64,000 bases of DNA from Lolium rigidum (Eukaryota > Streptophyta > Magnoliopsida > Poales > Poaceae), in contig NC_061508.1 of NCBI RefSeq assembly GCF_022539505.1, forward strand, positions 34,156,256 to 34,220,255. Reading direction: 5' to 3'. Shown here piece by piece: positions 1 to 11,585 of the stretch. The position numbers and the translations under genes were made by a program. Under the pieces are notes generated by a model. The model had not been told where the DNA came from, ran no database searches, and worked only from the letters and a program-made list of their open reading frames with translations. Position 1 is the first letter of the stretch; the number at the start of each line of letters is the position of its first letter.

Positions 1-186
1 AGCGACACCGTGTACTTCGGGGAGTACGGGAACGATGGGCCAGGCGCTGGCACGGACGGCCGCGTGGGCTGGGCCGGGTTCCACGAGATGGAGTACGACG
101 AGGCGGCCCAGTTCGCCGTCGACAAGTTCATCTACGGCGACGACTGGCTCGGCGCCACGTCATTCCCCTACGACGACGGCATCTGA
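1..186 (+). CDS. Pectinesterase (pectin methylesterase), 3' end of gene
   Basis: The open frame begins before the window; only the last 61 codons and the TGA are present. The translation starts SDTVYFGEYGNDGPGA and continues through RVGWAGF, FAVDKFI, a GDDWL block and a terminal SFPYDDGI. This order (Y-F/G-EY-x-N-x-GPGA, then RV-x-W-x-GF, then F-x-V-x-x-FI-x-G-x-x-WL) is the conserved C-terminal end of plant family CE8 pectinesterases. In that family the enzyme removes methyl esters from cell-wall homogalacturonan; the catalytic Asp and Gln residues lie upstream of this fragment and cannot be checked. No intron interrupts the visible part. GC content is high, as in many grass coding exons. 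Subfamily and presence of an inhibitor-like pro-region cannot be judged. Confidence 0.9.
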   Translation, partial: SDTVYFGEYGNDGPGAGTDGRVGWAGFHEMEYDEAAQFAVDKFIYGDDWLGATSFPYDDGI

Positions 187-1075
187 ACTCGATCCATCAA
201 ACTACGTGTAAATCTCAGGCGTGAAGCGGTTAACTCTTGTTGTTACTGAGTTCAGTAAGGTTTGTCTGTGTCAGGATCTAATGAAACTGTCATCTGTAAC
301 TCTGTAAGGCAACCAGTTTGTTTCCAATGAATTTTCCTGAGATTTTCATCCGTGTTTCAGATCTAACAGGGCCATACAAAGTGGTTACGAACCCCAAAAG
401 GGTTTTGTCGCTGAAGCCGATAATTGGCGATGACGCGGCGAGCAGAAGAGGTTCAGGAGACACTAGTTGTCTGAAGTGTCCACAATGATGCCGACATCCA
501 CACGACGACGCACGAGAGACTTCTATAAGTTGAGTTCTTCTTTATTGCCTGTAGGGGCTAATCTGTTGACGATTGATTCGTTCGTCAGAAATGGACTCAT
601 TATCTTCGCCGTTTATTTCCATGAGCGATATATAAAACCCTTGCCAGCTGAAAATGCTGCTGCAATTTTTGTCTACGAAGATGCTTTAAAGCCCAATGAG
701 AGCAGAGGATTCATAGCTCAGGCGTCACGTATTATTGCATTGGGTAGTGCAAGGATCAGAAATTCAGATCGCCTTACCTCTCCTTTTCATCGACGCAACT
801 TGAGTATTATCAAAATGAGAAAATCTCGGCCTTTTAGAAACCTTTCTGAACCATTTCTATACAACAATATCATCATCGTCGTCTTACAAGTTACAAGTGA
901 TTCTAGCACAGTGCTACAACGAAAACAAAAGTAGTAGTTTGGCTATTTGCAGAATACAGTAGTACTATGCTAGCTTATGCAGGGCATTTCACAGTTTCAC
1001 ACATGCTCCGTGCTTCCAGCAGTTATTAGTTTTTCCACTTATTACTCTTACTTGATCAGTGCCCCCTTGATCAAT
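187..1075. other. Convergent intergenic region / 3' UTRs
   Basis: AT-rich sequence between the stop of the pectinesterase (+) and the stop of the 138-residue gene (-), so both 3' UTRs must lie here. An open frame at 467-934 lacks an ATG start and any recognisable motif and is not called. No transposon ends or RNA genes were seen. Confidence 0.6.
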
Positions 1076-1755
1076 TCAGAGCTGCCAGTTTTTGCCGTTC
1101 TTGGCCCGAAGAACGTCATCGTCAGCGCCGTCCTCGAACACCTGGAGCGTCGCGAGGTGGATGAAATCGGTGACCTGAACTCCCACCGGCCTGAAATCAG
1201 GTTGATCACCCGTCAAATAAGTTTCAGTTTGATCAGACTCGAGAATTTCCCATCAAGCAACAACCTTCTTCTTTCTCCTAGCTTCACACACAGGAGAAAC
1301 AATTAAATATATAGATGATCTGTTGAACTCACCATGGGAAGCATGCCTTCTCCGGCAGCCGCATTCCGAGCCTCGGGCCTTCGTCGTAGCCCTCGCAGAC
1401 GAGCTCCCCCTTGTCATCCCTGTAGCACACGATCCCTCTCACCTGGTCCTCGAACACCTACCGATCAGATAAAATCACCAACTTAGATAGTTGCCACAAT
1501 ATATACCGTCTTCATCTTGGATCAAAGCTCTACCATGGATGGTGTAATGGTCAATCAATCACGAAGATGGAGTAGTACCTTGTTGCTGGTTTCTGCAGCG
1601 AAGGACAGGCGTGATGATGATGGGTTGCACCCATGGGCTGCAGAGGTTCTGAAGCTCAAGCCTGCCGCTGGATTTCTTGCGCCGAATCTTTGGCCGGCGC
1701 CAGCCAAGGAGGAAGAAGCTGGGTGAGGATGGCAGCTGGAGCTTTTGAACGCCAT
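1076..1755 (-). CDS. Uncharacterised 138-residue plant protein, probable plastid-targeted, three exons
   Basis: Exons on the minus strand are 1755-1579, 1457-1333 and 1190-1076. All introns are GT..AG (donors at 1577-1578 and 1331-1332, acceptors at 1458-1459 and 1191-1192) and both are short. Phases fit exactly, giving 138 codons plus TGA. The ATG at 1755-1753 sits in a good context (AAAAAAATGG). Residues 1-59 (exon 1) are Ser/Ala/Arg-rich with almost no acidic residues, as in a chloroplast transit peptide. Exon 2 encodes VFEDQVRGIVCYRDDKGELV followed by CEGYDEGPRLGMRLPEKACF; exon 3 encodes VGVQVTDFIHLATLQVFEDG and ends NGKNWQL. I do not recognise a named domain; the CYRDD..G-E-x-x-CEGYDEGPR block looks conserved and has spaced Cys residues. 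The gene is convergent with the pectinesterase. Function unknown; plastid location is inferred from composition only. Confidence 0.8.
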
Positions 1756-1963
1756 TTTTTTGATGAGGTTTCCGAGGTTCGGCACCGGGCCTTGTTGGCT
1801 ACTGAATGAATTTCTTGGGATGGGGAGGGAAGGGAATGGGGCTGGTGACAGAGTAATGCCACTTTTAAAGGTGTTGGTACTTGTAGTGTAGGGTTGCTAT
1901 GGTTGGGGCCGGGTTGCCAATCATCGGAAGGAAAGAAGGAGCAGCAAGGTTTGCAATATCTAC

Positions 1964-2120
1964 GAGGACGTGGGCATAGCCCAGTGGTTGGGGTCGTAGT
2001 GGTGCACCCAACGACCAAAGTTCGAATCTTGTTAGAAACGAATTTCTGGAATTCTCACGCCGAGGTCTCGCTTCTACTATATCATTTAGTGTCTAGTTCC
2101 TCCTAGCACTAATTTTTTTT
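1964..2120 (+). mobile_element. tRNA-derived SINE (Au-like)
   Basis: An internal RNA polymerase III promoter is visible: an A box at 1977-1987 (TAGCCCAGTGG) and a B box at 2020-2028 (GTTCGAATC), followed by a non-tRNA body and a T-rich 3' end near 2107-2120. The start GAGGACGTGGGCATAGCCCAG and the CATTTAGTGTCTAGTTCCTCC tail resemble the Au SINE family of grasses from memory. It lies about 200 bp upstream of the start codon of the 138-residue gene. It is not a functional tRNA gene because no acceptor-stem pairing or anticodon arm is evident. Confidence 0.75.
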
Positions 2121-3294
2121 TCTATACACTCAGCCTTCCATTGGTGGTGTCTGATTCGTTTAATTTGTTGATACATCTAAATTTTAACAAATCTTGGACA
2201 ATCTTCGTGGGACGGAGGGAGTACTCCAATTGCGAAACTGTGATGGCCATAGGTGATACCGTGGTAGGTTCTTTGTAAGGTCACTTAGGTCAGCTGAATA
2301 TGCAGAAAAGGAATAAAAATGCTAAAAATAATTATCGTTTTGTTTCAGTGTAACTGTCGACAGCTTGCATCACACAAGACACAAGGAAACACGAAATCTA
2401 CGAAAGGGGTAGCCACTGAAATTAATCAGCCATCCTTTTCAATCCGAACTAATCAGCCTTCTTTGGTACACTTAGCAGTGTCCATCGACAGGAGAAAAAA
2501 TAACAATTATGCACAGCTCATGCTTTAGTCGCCGCGGCTCCGTCCATGCCTCGGTTGGGTCAGATGGGCCCGCGCCATTACATCACCAACGTTATCATCA
2601 CAGTTGTTAAGAATATTCCTCAATCAGATTCAAAATAAATAATCCCTAATCTGCTTGACAGCCACAGCTAGGCTTATCCGGTGATGTGTGCAAAGAAGTG
2701 GTATATAGTAAGCTAACATACTTTGCCATCTGACCGTCTCATTATCAACGGGGCAATGATCTTAAAATAACAGGGAAGGAGTAGGCACCTTGTCCTTTAG
2801 CTCATGATCTTAAAATAACAGTGAAGGCATAGTTATAGGCTTATAGCATGTCAAACATTATTTTTGTTAGCAATGAAAAGCCGACATACGAGAAATATAT
2901 GGTGTTCACATTTTTTGTTCTGTATGGAGTGACACAGATGAATAGAGCAAGAAATGTTTTTTTGGGAGGTAAAAGGATTTTCAGTTAGAGCAGAGCAAGG
3001 AATGACACTTTCAGTGTGCAAAATCCATTTTGATTTAGAGCGCGAAACTTGTTGCTGCTTCCGTTTTGTTTGCTGCTTGCTAGTTCCTAAAATGGAAGAT
3101 GATTGCTGGAAGATGGCACACTGGTGCTAACAATTTAACATCATCAACTTTCTTATGGGCAATTCATATGTCAACCTGATACAAATGAACAAACTCAGCC
3201 TCATTCACAATATGATGGCAAAGCATCAAGCATGCACAAGACCAACACACCGACCAAGTACCAACATAAAAGACAAAGTAGACCAATGCCCAAA
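2121..3294. other. Intergenic DNA with a Stowaway-like end
   Basis: No gene supported. One end of a Stowaway-type MITE (GGGACGGAGGGAGTA) is visible at about 2207-2223, preceded by an AT-rich body (CATCTAAATTTTAACAAATC); the opposite terminus is not clear, so it is a relic. The remainder is AT-rich without recognisable features. Confidence 0.4.
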
Positions 3295-3470
3295 GTTGTC
3301 AGAATCGGGATTCTGAATCGGACCGGAACCTCTGTAATAGGATCGTAAACCGTAGGATCAAAACTTTCAGAATCGTAAAATCTTAGATTCTACTTAGTAA
3401 ATTCGTTCAATCGTTCCACTTTGGGTTGTAAAGTTGTAGAATCGTGTAGTAGAATCATGATTCTGACAAC
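3295..3470. mobile_element. 176-bp MITE with GTTGTCAGAATC termini
   Basis: The left end GTTGTCAGAATCGGGATTC (from 3295) is mirrored by GAATCATGATTCTGACAAC (to 3470). The interior is built of repeated GTAGAATC / AGAATCG motifs, giving strong secondary structure. No coding capacity. No clear target duplication was found in the immediate flanks, so the superfamily is left open (Mutator-like or hAT-like termini are possible). Confidence 0.65.
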
Positions 3471-4885
3471 TATGCTAATTCCCACAACCATCATTTTGTA
3501 AGAAAAAAAACAAACTAGCAACCGTTAAAGGAAATTATACAGTAGAAAAAATATGTGTATTCATTTGATATCAACTAAAGATGAATCTATTAAAAAAACC
3601 TAATACTGCTTAATCAGAATCCTAACCTATCTTCAGATAGTGATTTTGTATTTCTAGCTAAAAAAAAGAGATTCCCTGAATATAAGATATTCTCAAATGA
3701 TAATATGCAAAAGCTAATAAAAAATATTATGACTAACTGTATCATGTGAGGATAAGAGACAAGTGAAATTCATTTATATCTTGCATTTTTTTTGTACGGA
3801 ATACAAATGATCACATCTATCCATAGAGCTTGGTTCCTCCCATGACTTGCCAACTCCAAACTATACACAAAGATGACATCAAACGAATCTATGCATGTCT
3901 ATTTGCTTCACGATATTGGTTACACCCAAGAACACTAGTAAACGTAATCCTTGTTTGGATAACTGACCAACACAGTTAGCCATTGAAACTCTTAACATGG
4001 CCACGCACCTTTGGATCTGATCACTAAAGAGTCCTCTAAATATCTTTCTCGTTGTATGGAGGGGCATATCCCACACTGGTTGAGCATGCCCTGAATCATT
4101 CTTGATGACAAACATCATCAGAAGGATTGAAGGAACCTTTACCACCCACTTACGGGTGGTAGAAAACTTCTAAGGAAGCACCATTCCATATCTTCAGTAC
4201 CTATGGCTACCTCTAGTACAATGATGTAATCTTGCGACCCACTGTTGGGGCCTCTTGGATTCGCATAATCTCCAAAACATAGGAGTAGGGAAAACATATA
4301 AATATGATAGGATTTCATGTATAAAACATAGGATTGGGAGAGCACATGAATTCTGTTAAAATTGTTGTTTCACTCGCATGAATAGGAAGAACACATGAAA
4401 CCTAAAATGCATCATAAAAGCAAGGTTAAAATAAATGCAAAGGTAATATCGGGTCATTACAATGCAACTCATAGCCTTTGCCATGTTCTTTGTGCATAGG
4501 AATGTAAAAAAGGAGGTTTGAGTGGATTATAATTCCTCCATTTTTCCTATGCTCTATTTTTTTGAATCAAATGAATGAATAGTGTCCAAAATAGATGTTC
4601 TATTGGCATGTGGGCCCTCCATATAGTGGACCCACATGTTAGTGACCTAGTCTGTGTTACGTCACCGAGTCATTCTCTAGTCTACACGGATGTGTTTTCA
4701 TGTGATTATTAGTTACATTCTATTCATCCCTTTGCTACCAGGCATGATTGGTCCTTCTACCCTCGATGCTATAGGTTGTAGGGAAGCACTAGCTCTAATC
4801 GGTGATCTTTCCCTCTTGCGTCTTCGGGTTGCTTTTGATTGCAAGACAATGATACATGATATCAACTGGGGTTTTGGAAGTGCAT
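3471..4885. other. Intergenic AT-rich DNA
   Basis: No gene supported. Around 4440-4600 there is imperfect inverted symmetry (CATAGGAATG .. GGAGG and CCTCC .. TTTCCTATG) that suggests a decayed Tourist-like MITE, but exact ends cannot be set. The short open frames here have no recognisable motif. Confidence 0.4.
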
Positions 4886-4890
4886 ATAGT

Positions 4891-6674
4891 TGAAGGAGAT
4901 ATGCCCTAGAGGCAATGATAAAGTGGTTATTATTTATATCTCTATGTTTATGATAAATGTTTATATATCATGCTATAATTGTATTAACCGAAACATTAGT
5001 ACATGTGTGATATGTAGACAACAAGAAGTCCCTAGTATGCCTCTTAAACTAGCTTGTTGATTAATGGATGATTAGTTTCATAATCATGAACATTGGATGT
5101 TATTAATAACAAGGTTATATCATTGTATGAATGATGTAATGGACACACCCAATTAAGCGTAGCATAAGATCTCGTCATTAAGTTATTTGCTATAAGCTTT
5201 CAATACATAGTTACCTAGTCCTTATGACCATGAGATCATGTAAATCACTTATACCGGAAAGGTACTTTGATTACACCAAACACCACTGCGTAAATGGGTG
5301 GCTATAAAGGTGGGATTAAGTATCCGGAAAGTATGAGTTGAGGCATATGGATCAACAATGGGATTTGTCCATCCCGATGACGGATAGATATACTCCGGGC
5401 CCTCTCGGTGGAATGTCGTCTAATGTCTTGCAAGCATATGAATGAGTTCATAAGAGACCACATACCACGGTACGAGTAAAGAGTACTTGTCAGGAAACGA
5501 GGTTGAACAAGGTATGGAGTGATACCGAAGATCAAACCTCGGACAAGTAAAATATCGCGTGACAAAAGGAATTGGTATCGTATGTGAATGGTTCATTCGA
5601 TCACTAAAGTCATCGTTGAATATGTGGGAGCCATTATGGATCTCCCGCATCCCGCTATTGGTTATTGGTCGGAGTGAGTACTCAACCATGTCCGCATAGT
5701 TCACGAACCGTAGGGTGACACACTTAAAGTTGGATGTTGAAATGGTAGTATTTGAATATGGAATGGAGTTGGAATATTTTGTTCGAAGTCCCGGATGTGA
5801 TCCCGGACATCACGAGGAGTTCCAGAATGGTCCGGAGAATAAGATTCATATATAGGATGTCATTTTATGTGAATAAAATGTCGCGAAAGGTTCTATGGAA
5901 GGTTCTAGAAGGTTCTAGAAAAGTCCGGAAGAAACCACCAAGGAAGGTGGAGTCCACATGGGACTCCACCTCCATGGCCGGCCAACCCTAGTGGGGGAGG
6001 AGTCCCAAGTGGACTCCCCTTAGGGGGCCGGCCACCCCCCCATATGGGAGGTGGAACTCCCACCTTGGTGGGAGTCCTAGCTAGGCTAGGTTTCCCCCTC
6101 CCTATGGAAGGTTTTTGGTTCGGGTCTTATTCGAAGACTTGGAGACCAACTCTTGGGGTTCCACCTATATAATGAGGGCCAAGGGGAGGGGGCCGACCAC
6201 CTCAAACACCACCAAGGTGGCCGCACCCCATAGTGGCCGGCGCCCTCTCCCCAAACCCTAGCCGCCCCGCTCCTCCACTTCCCGCACGCTTAGCGAAGCT
6301 CCGCCGGACTTCTCCACCACCACCGACACCACGCCGTCGTGCTCGTCGGATTCAAGAGGAGCTACTACTTCCGCTGCCCGCCGGAACGGGGAGGTGGACG
6401 TCGTCTTCATCAACAACCGAACGTGTGACCGAGTACGGAGGTGCCGCCCGTTCGTGGCGCCGGAACCGATCGTGATCAAGATCTTCTACGCGCTTTGCAA
6501 GCGGCAAGTGAACGTCTACCGCAGCAACAAGAGCCTCATCTTGTAGGCTTTGGAATCTCTTCAAGGGTGAGACTCGATACCCCCTCGTTGCTACCGTCTT
6601 CTAGATTGCATCTTGGCTTGGATTGCGTGTTCGCGGTAGGAAATTTTTTGTTTTCTATGCAACGTTATCCTACA
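4891..6674 (+). mobile_element. Solo LTR of a BARE1/Angela-like Ty1-copia retrotransposon
   Basis: The 1784-bp unit begins TGAAGGAGATATGCCCTAG and ends CGTTATCCTACA, with the canonical TG..CA termini. It is flanked by a perfect 5-bp target duplication ATAGT (4886-4890 and 6675-6679). The body closely resembles wheat/barley Angela-BARE LTRs as I remember them: the early GCCCTAGAGGCAAT segment, the GGTCCGGAGAATAAGATTC segment, the CCTATATAATGAGGGCC promoter-like segment, and the GTGTTCGCGGTAGGAAATTT end. No internal domain or second LTR is present, so this is the footprint of unequal recombination between the two LTRs of one insertion. LTR direction (U3 to R) is plus, judged from the TATATAA near 6165 followed by the GC-rich leader. 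Open frames inside it are not genes. Confidence 0.92.
6165..6172 (+). promoter_or_regulatory. Candidate TATA box of the Copia solo LTR
   Basis: CCTATATAATGAGG lies about 70 bp upstream of the CT/GC-rich leader-like part of the LTR. A solo LTR keeps its promoter, so read-through into downstream DNA is possible; there is no direct evidence of activity. Confidence 0.45.
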
Positions 6675-6679
6675 ATAGT

Positions 6680-7688
6680 GTCATGAATGAAATCAGTTTT
6701 AGATCAGCATAAATTTGATCAAGTGGTGTTAGTACACACACGTGAAGGAATTCTAATATCGAGGCCCACAATCTCGCTCGCTTTGCTTTCGCTTTAGGTC
6801 CATGTCGTCATTTGTGGGCCTTGACAACATATGATGTAATATCTATTCGTGTAAACATTATGACTGATCAATAAAGCTAAAGCTTGTTCCTTAAAATAAT
6901 TAGAGTTTTTTATGAAATAACCATCATAAATGATAAAACTGAGTTCCACGAAAAAGGCCACATGATTTTCGATTCATATTACTGATATTGTCCATGGACC
7001 TTTTTTTTAGAATACGCCTTGTGAGACATAACATGGACCATATCATCCAATTATATGATTGTGATACAAGAATATATAATTATCTCTATAATTACTCACA
7101 GGGCATATATTCAACACAAGTTACTGTCAAGCCTTCTAACTGGTCACAACTCACAGGTATCTTGGTACCTTGGGGGCCTAGCCAATGATTTTGAAATGTA
7201 GCTGTGCTCAGGTCAGGTGTGTCCTCATCGTTGCTACTAATCATGCACTTGCAGTCGTTGTGATGCCACCGGCTAGGATGCTATAAGTAGGCATGGCACC
7301 GAGAGCGATTTGAGTGGGAGCCAAGAGGCGTACATGGATCGATCGGAAATGTTGGGTGACGAGTCACGTACGTATCACATCACGCTTGTTTGCTGTGTCA
7401 GCCCACTTCAATCTCGCACCGCATGAATGATTGGATTAACTAGATTGCTCCCTGTCGACGAAACCTCCGTGTCTTGTTTAGCTGTGAAATTCCAGAGTTC
7501 TCACCAGAGCTAGTCTTCACGTGTCCGTCTGCAGCGACAGATTGATGGGTGGCGCATCTAAAGAACAATGGCTGAGACTTAAAAGAAAGACTTGCAAACT
7601 AAGCCAGATTGCTAAGGCTCCACGTGGTAATTCCGTGGATTGAGTTTATCCATCTACCCAACAAGCCTCGTAGCCGTTCTCTTTTGTA
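6680..7688. other. Intergenic DNA between solo LTR and MITE
   Basis: No gene supported. AT-rich to about 7180, then mixed composition. No tRNA, LTR or TIR ends recognised. Confidence 0.4.
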
Positions 7689-7824
7689 CTATTCTCTCCG
7701 ATCTCTCTGTCTCACCAAAATTGTCTGAACTTTAACAAAAATTGAATGTAACTACCTACTAAATAGTGTTTAGATACACCTAAATTTTAACGAAGTTAAG
7801 ATACTTTTAGTGTGACGGAGGGAG
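7689..7824. mobile_element. Stowaway-type MITE, about 136 bp
   Basis: Flanked by TA dinucleotides (7687-7688 and 7825-7826), the Tc1/Mariner target site. The right terminus GTGTGACGGAGGGAG is the classical grass Stowaway end; the left end CTATTCTCTCCGATCTCTC is a degraded CTCCCTCCGAT. The body includes ATACACCTAAATTTTAACG, also typical of the family. Located about 0.7 kb downstream of the bHLH stop codon. Confidence 0.8.
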
Positions 7825-7826
7825 TA

Positions 7827-8542
7827 AGTGTCGTTTGTTGTAAGCTATAAGTTCAGCTGACATTAACTGAGCCTGACCGAGGTGTTAGTCAGTAGGACGA
7901 CCTTGGGTTTGAGCCTGGCCCGTCGATTGCTTGAGCCAGATTTCGAGCGTCACATATGATTGTCATTGCAGCAGTCACCAACAGAATGTAACTAAATGAC
8001 TAAAAGCAGCTCGCAGATGGTTACACCTTACACTGACAGCAGACCAATCAACAGCGAGAAGGGAACGATTAGCGTCACTTCAATCACCAGCTGGTTGTAG
8101 TCGAGTCCACCCAACCTGTTCCATGATTGACTTCATGTTGATGCTGGAGCTGGTGCATGAGCACAAGCATTAGCTAGCAGCACTGTGGATAGCACACAGC
8201 ACAGACTGAATCGGTATATTTGTTGTGCTCTGTATGCAGTATGCACATTAGGACTAAACCGCATGATCCATCCATGTACAACCATCCAAGGTGACAGAAC
8301 ACTTGCACCCAGTTAGCAAGCTGACGCGACCCAAAAAACAAAAGAATACACAGCAACTGATGTGCAGCAAAGAAAAAGGTAAACTACTGGTAGATTAGGC
8401 CATAATTTTGGCTTAGTCAGAGACCTCCTATATTTCATATCCCGGAGTTTTAGTTCTCTCATAACTTCCTATCTTGCACATTCCTCCACTTGGCGATGGT
8501 GATGGTTATGGCGATGGGAGGAGCACGATGTGTTCTGGGTTT
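7827..8542 (-). other. 3' flank / 3' UTR side of the bHLH gene
   Basis: Sequence directly downstream of the bHLH stop codon (minus strand). It should contain the 3' UTR; the poly(A) site is not fixed from sequence. No other gene seen. Confidence 0.5.
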
Positions 8543-11500
8543 TCACCTCTCGGGAGGAATTGCAGCAGCTGACGTGCCTTTCTGGGTGGATATGGCTGAA
8601 GCGAGGGCGATAGGCATCAGGCAGAGGCCCTTGTTCTGAAGGTACTGCATTGCTTTGGTGATGCTTGTTTCCATCAGCTTTATAACTTCTTGCTCAAATA
8701 CCAAGCTATCTTCCGGGTCTGCTATGTCCAGTAGATTGCTACGGCCCTGGGGAAAGCATGGCAGTGTAATAAATTGAGCACATGGGCATTCTAGAGAAAA
8801 GCAAGAACTTCCACGAAGTGTTGATACATCAGCGTGAGTACAACTAATTTGGATTTTGCTACACATAACTAAAGAGAGAGATGGAGTACAATATAAATTG
8901 TAACTACAGTGCAAGTGGAGGTCTAAGATTCCTAAAACAAGCCATCATGTCATAGCTGTGGTTTGAGGCATTGGAATTAGATGTGTTGATATGCTACTGA
9001 AGAAAAAAAAGTAACACGAGGAGGAACAAAGACAACAGTTTCAGACAGTTATTATTTTGATCTAATCATAATCTCCATATATTTTGACGAAAAACTGAGA
9101 ATCGCCATAGCAGTAATGATCTCAACATTGGGGGTGCAAAAAGTATGTCATTGTCTATCCGATGTTCTTGACGCCAGGAGTCGCAACAATAAACTATCAA
9201 CTTTATGCAAATAAGTTTGGTACCTCAGTTTGAGAATCCGCGAGGAGGGGAAGAACTGCCCCAGGAGCTCCTAGCCTACTCATGCTCAAGACCTGTAACG
9301 AAGAAACCAGGACGATTTGTTACAAAGGAAAGAAAATGTGGAAGAATAACAACAATCAGGGAAAGTTACTACTCATAAACTTGTTTGTGCCGTACCTTCA
9401 CTTGAAGCTGAAGAAATTTCACATAATCAATTATTTCATCAAGCATTGATGACTTATCTGCCTGTTAAAAGCAAGAGATGGCTATTGATTAAGAATTTTA
9501 TATCGAGCTGACTAAGAAACATAAGAACTCCCAAATCGGCAGCCAGCCCACCACAAGATATGCGAATTTCGCAGATGACATGTGATCATGGTGCATTGCT
9601 GGTACTGCTAGAAAAGTTCAAATTTGGAAAATTCTAGTTTGGCAAAGTGTTGTTTACGAACCAAACATGCCCGGAATTTTAAGCACAACCAACAAGAACT
9701 GAACCAATGACATAATACGTGAACCCTAACTGATTAATATTTGGGACCAATGTTAGTTGCACTGTTCAAATCTTAAGATCCAAATAATTTGCTTGCTTCA
9801 GTTGTTTCAGTGGGCCAATTTAAAACAGTACTTCAGTAGGTATGTTCCCCTGATGTGTTATCACTTATTACCATATATCTCAGTCACTTTTGGTTTCATT
9901 ATATTCAAGTTTTAAAGATTAAAGCTTCCAGTGTTTTATTAAAGATATGTTCATTGACAACCAATTCAGATACTGTGAATTGTTATGATGATAGCAACTG
10001 TGTGCTCAATAGGGGGGGAAATATTTTGCACGTTTGTAATACCATACGTAAACACACAAAAAAAAAAGGTTACCTTATTGGAGTTTGGTACAAGATCTTG
10101 GAGATTTTTCATCCTCTCTGAAATTTTCTCTCTGCGAAGCTGCAGCACAAGGCAAATTCCAGTCAAGACTATCCTAGGGCATGCGACCCACATACGCAGA
10201 CAAAATAATAATCCAATTTAAATAAATTCTACAACGTTTTTACTTGTCTAATGTGCATGTCTAAGAAGACTCACCCGTTCAGCAATACTATGAGGGTCTG
10301 TTGCCTGTCCACGACGAGCCCTTGCACGTGGCTTTGCGCTGACAACATTTCCATGAGCTGAATTTGCTTGGTGTTGCGCATCATAAGAACGGCTGATAGG
10401 TACAGGGTATTCACTTTTATTGCTATGGATCATAGATGTTATCTGAATATTTGCAAACAGAGTCCAACGCAGTTAGATATGAATCCAAGGTAAAAAGAAT
10501 AAGAACACTTAATATGATAGCAAATGCTAAAGAAAACCTTTGAAGGAATCAGTGCCCCTTGTGGTTCAGTAACTGCCGTCGGACTACCAGAAACGAAAGA
10601 AGGAAGAGGAATATTGCACATTGTATATTGCTCCTGCAATATGAATAACTGAAGTTAATTTACTGATACTTTTTTGGGTGAACGAAAAGTTGCACTCTTG
10701 CAGTTATAGTCTTATAGAAATTGCTGTTTAGTGGCCGAGTTCTAAAATTAAAACCTGTTGTTCAGCCTTCAAACCACCAATAGCTAGTTGTGATTGCTGG
10801 GCCGTAGCCAAAGATGAGATGCTACCATTGGTGAATCCTTTGCTATCCTGTATTGCCACAAGAAGAATATTTCATTAAATGAACTATATACAGTATCACC
10901 AACATGGTTATAGTTGTATCTTTATCACGAGCATTACATGTAGTGATACCATGGTAGCCTTATCAGATACTGGAAGGTTCCCATTTGAATAGCCTGTATT
11001 GAACATAGCAGCATTTTGTGCCCCTTGATAACTGAAAGCTTCTAGGTTTACTGGTTCCATGTAGGAAGAAACATTTTGGTATGTGGAACAGAGAGTTGAG
11101 GCTGAAGAAACAGCTTGTACATCAGCAAGAAAAGCTGAAATTTCACTCTCATTGCTTTCAATTGAACTAGACAAGGCATGAGGTAGTTCGAGAAGGCCAG
11201 GGGTATCCAACTGCGCGTCAAATATTCCAGGTGTTGAATTGCACTGAAGAATCCCTTGAGGGATTAAATTGCTTTGCAGACTGCCATTGTCCTGATGTTG
11301 CTGAAGCTCCACGAGGCTGTTCGCAGGCTTATCCTCTGATAGATTCTCGCTGGGTAATAGATCAGCCTGAGTGCTGTACTGCAAACATCCATTTGTAAAC
11401 ACAGCAGTGTTCTTTTCATGCTCATCAAACTTCAAATTTTGATCTGATCTAGCTCTGAAATATCCTGTAGGTGGCATAGTTCCTTCTTCTGCATATGGTT

Positions 11501-11585
11501 CCACAGAGCCATCAACAAAACTATAATTCTCAGACGCAGAATTGCTAGGCCATGATGAAAAGAAGGAACCAGCAGGGTAGTCCAT
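8543..11585 (-). CDS. PTF1: bHLH transcription factor, PTF1 / ROOTHAIRLESS-like group, eight coding exons
   Basis: Coding exons (minus) are 11585-10950, 10847-10755, 10633-10538, 10442-10275, 10139-10074, 9461-9396, 9292-9224 and 8746-8543. All introns are GT..AG and all exons are in phase 0, giving 465 codons plus TGA. The protein starts [20 protein letters not shown]. Residues about 1-310 are acidic, Ser/Gln/Asn-rich and likely regulatory. The bHLH domain spans about 316-375: basic region [13 protein letters not shown] ending exon 4, helix 1 [20 protein letters not shown] in exon 5, helix 2 [20 protein letters not shown] in exon 6. The H326-E330-R334 triad is that of E-box/G-box binders. 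Exon 7 adds [20 protein letters not shown]; the C terminus ends [16 protein letters not shown]. The N and C termini resemble rice OsPTF1, a bHLH factor linked to phosphate-starvation tolerance, as I recall it; this is family knowledge, not shown here. Nuclear location is expected. No broken frames, so likely functional. Confidence 0.92.

Noticed and set aside
467..934. 155-codon open frame after the pectinesterase
   Set aside because: Begins with TTG rather than ATG, low-complexity AT-rich composition, no motif; it lies where two 3' UTRs are expected.
977..1306. Plus-strand open frame across 977-1306
   Set aside because: Antisense shadow of exon 3 of the 138-residue minus-strand gene, whose splice sites and phase are consistent.
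1977..2030. Possible tRNA gene (A and B box)
   Set aside because: No acceptor stem or anticodon arm; the boxes belong to a tRNA-derived SINE.
7860..7960. Possible second SINE (GGTTTGAGCC resembling a B box)
   Set aside because: The A box is poor and no 3' tail or duplication was found.
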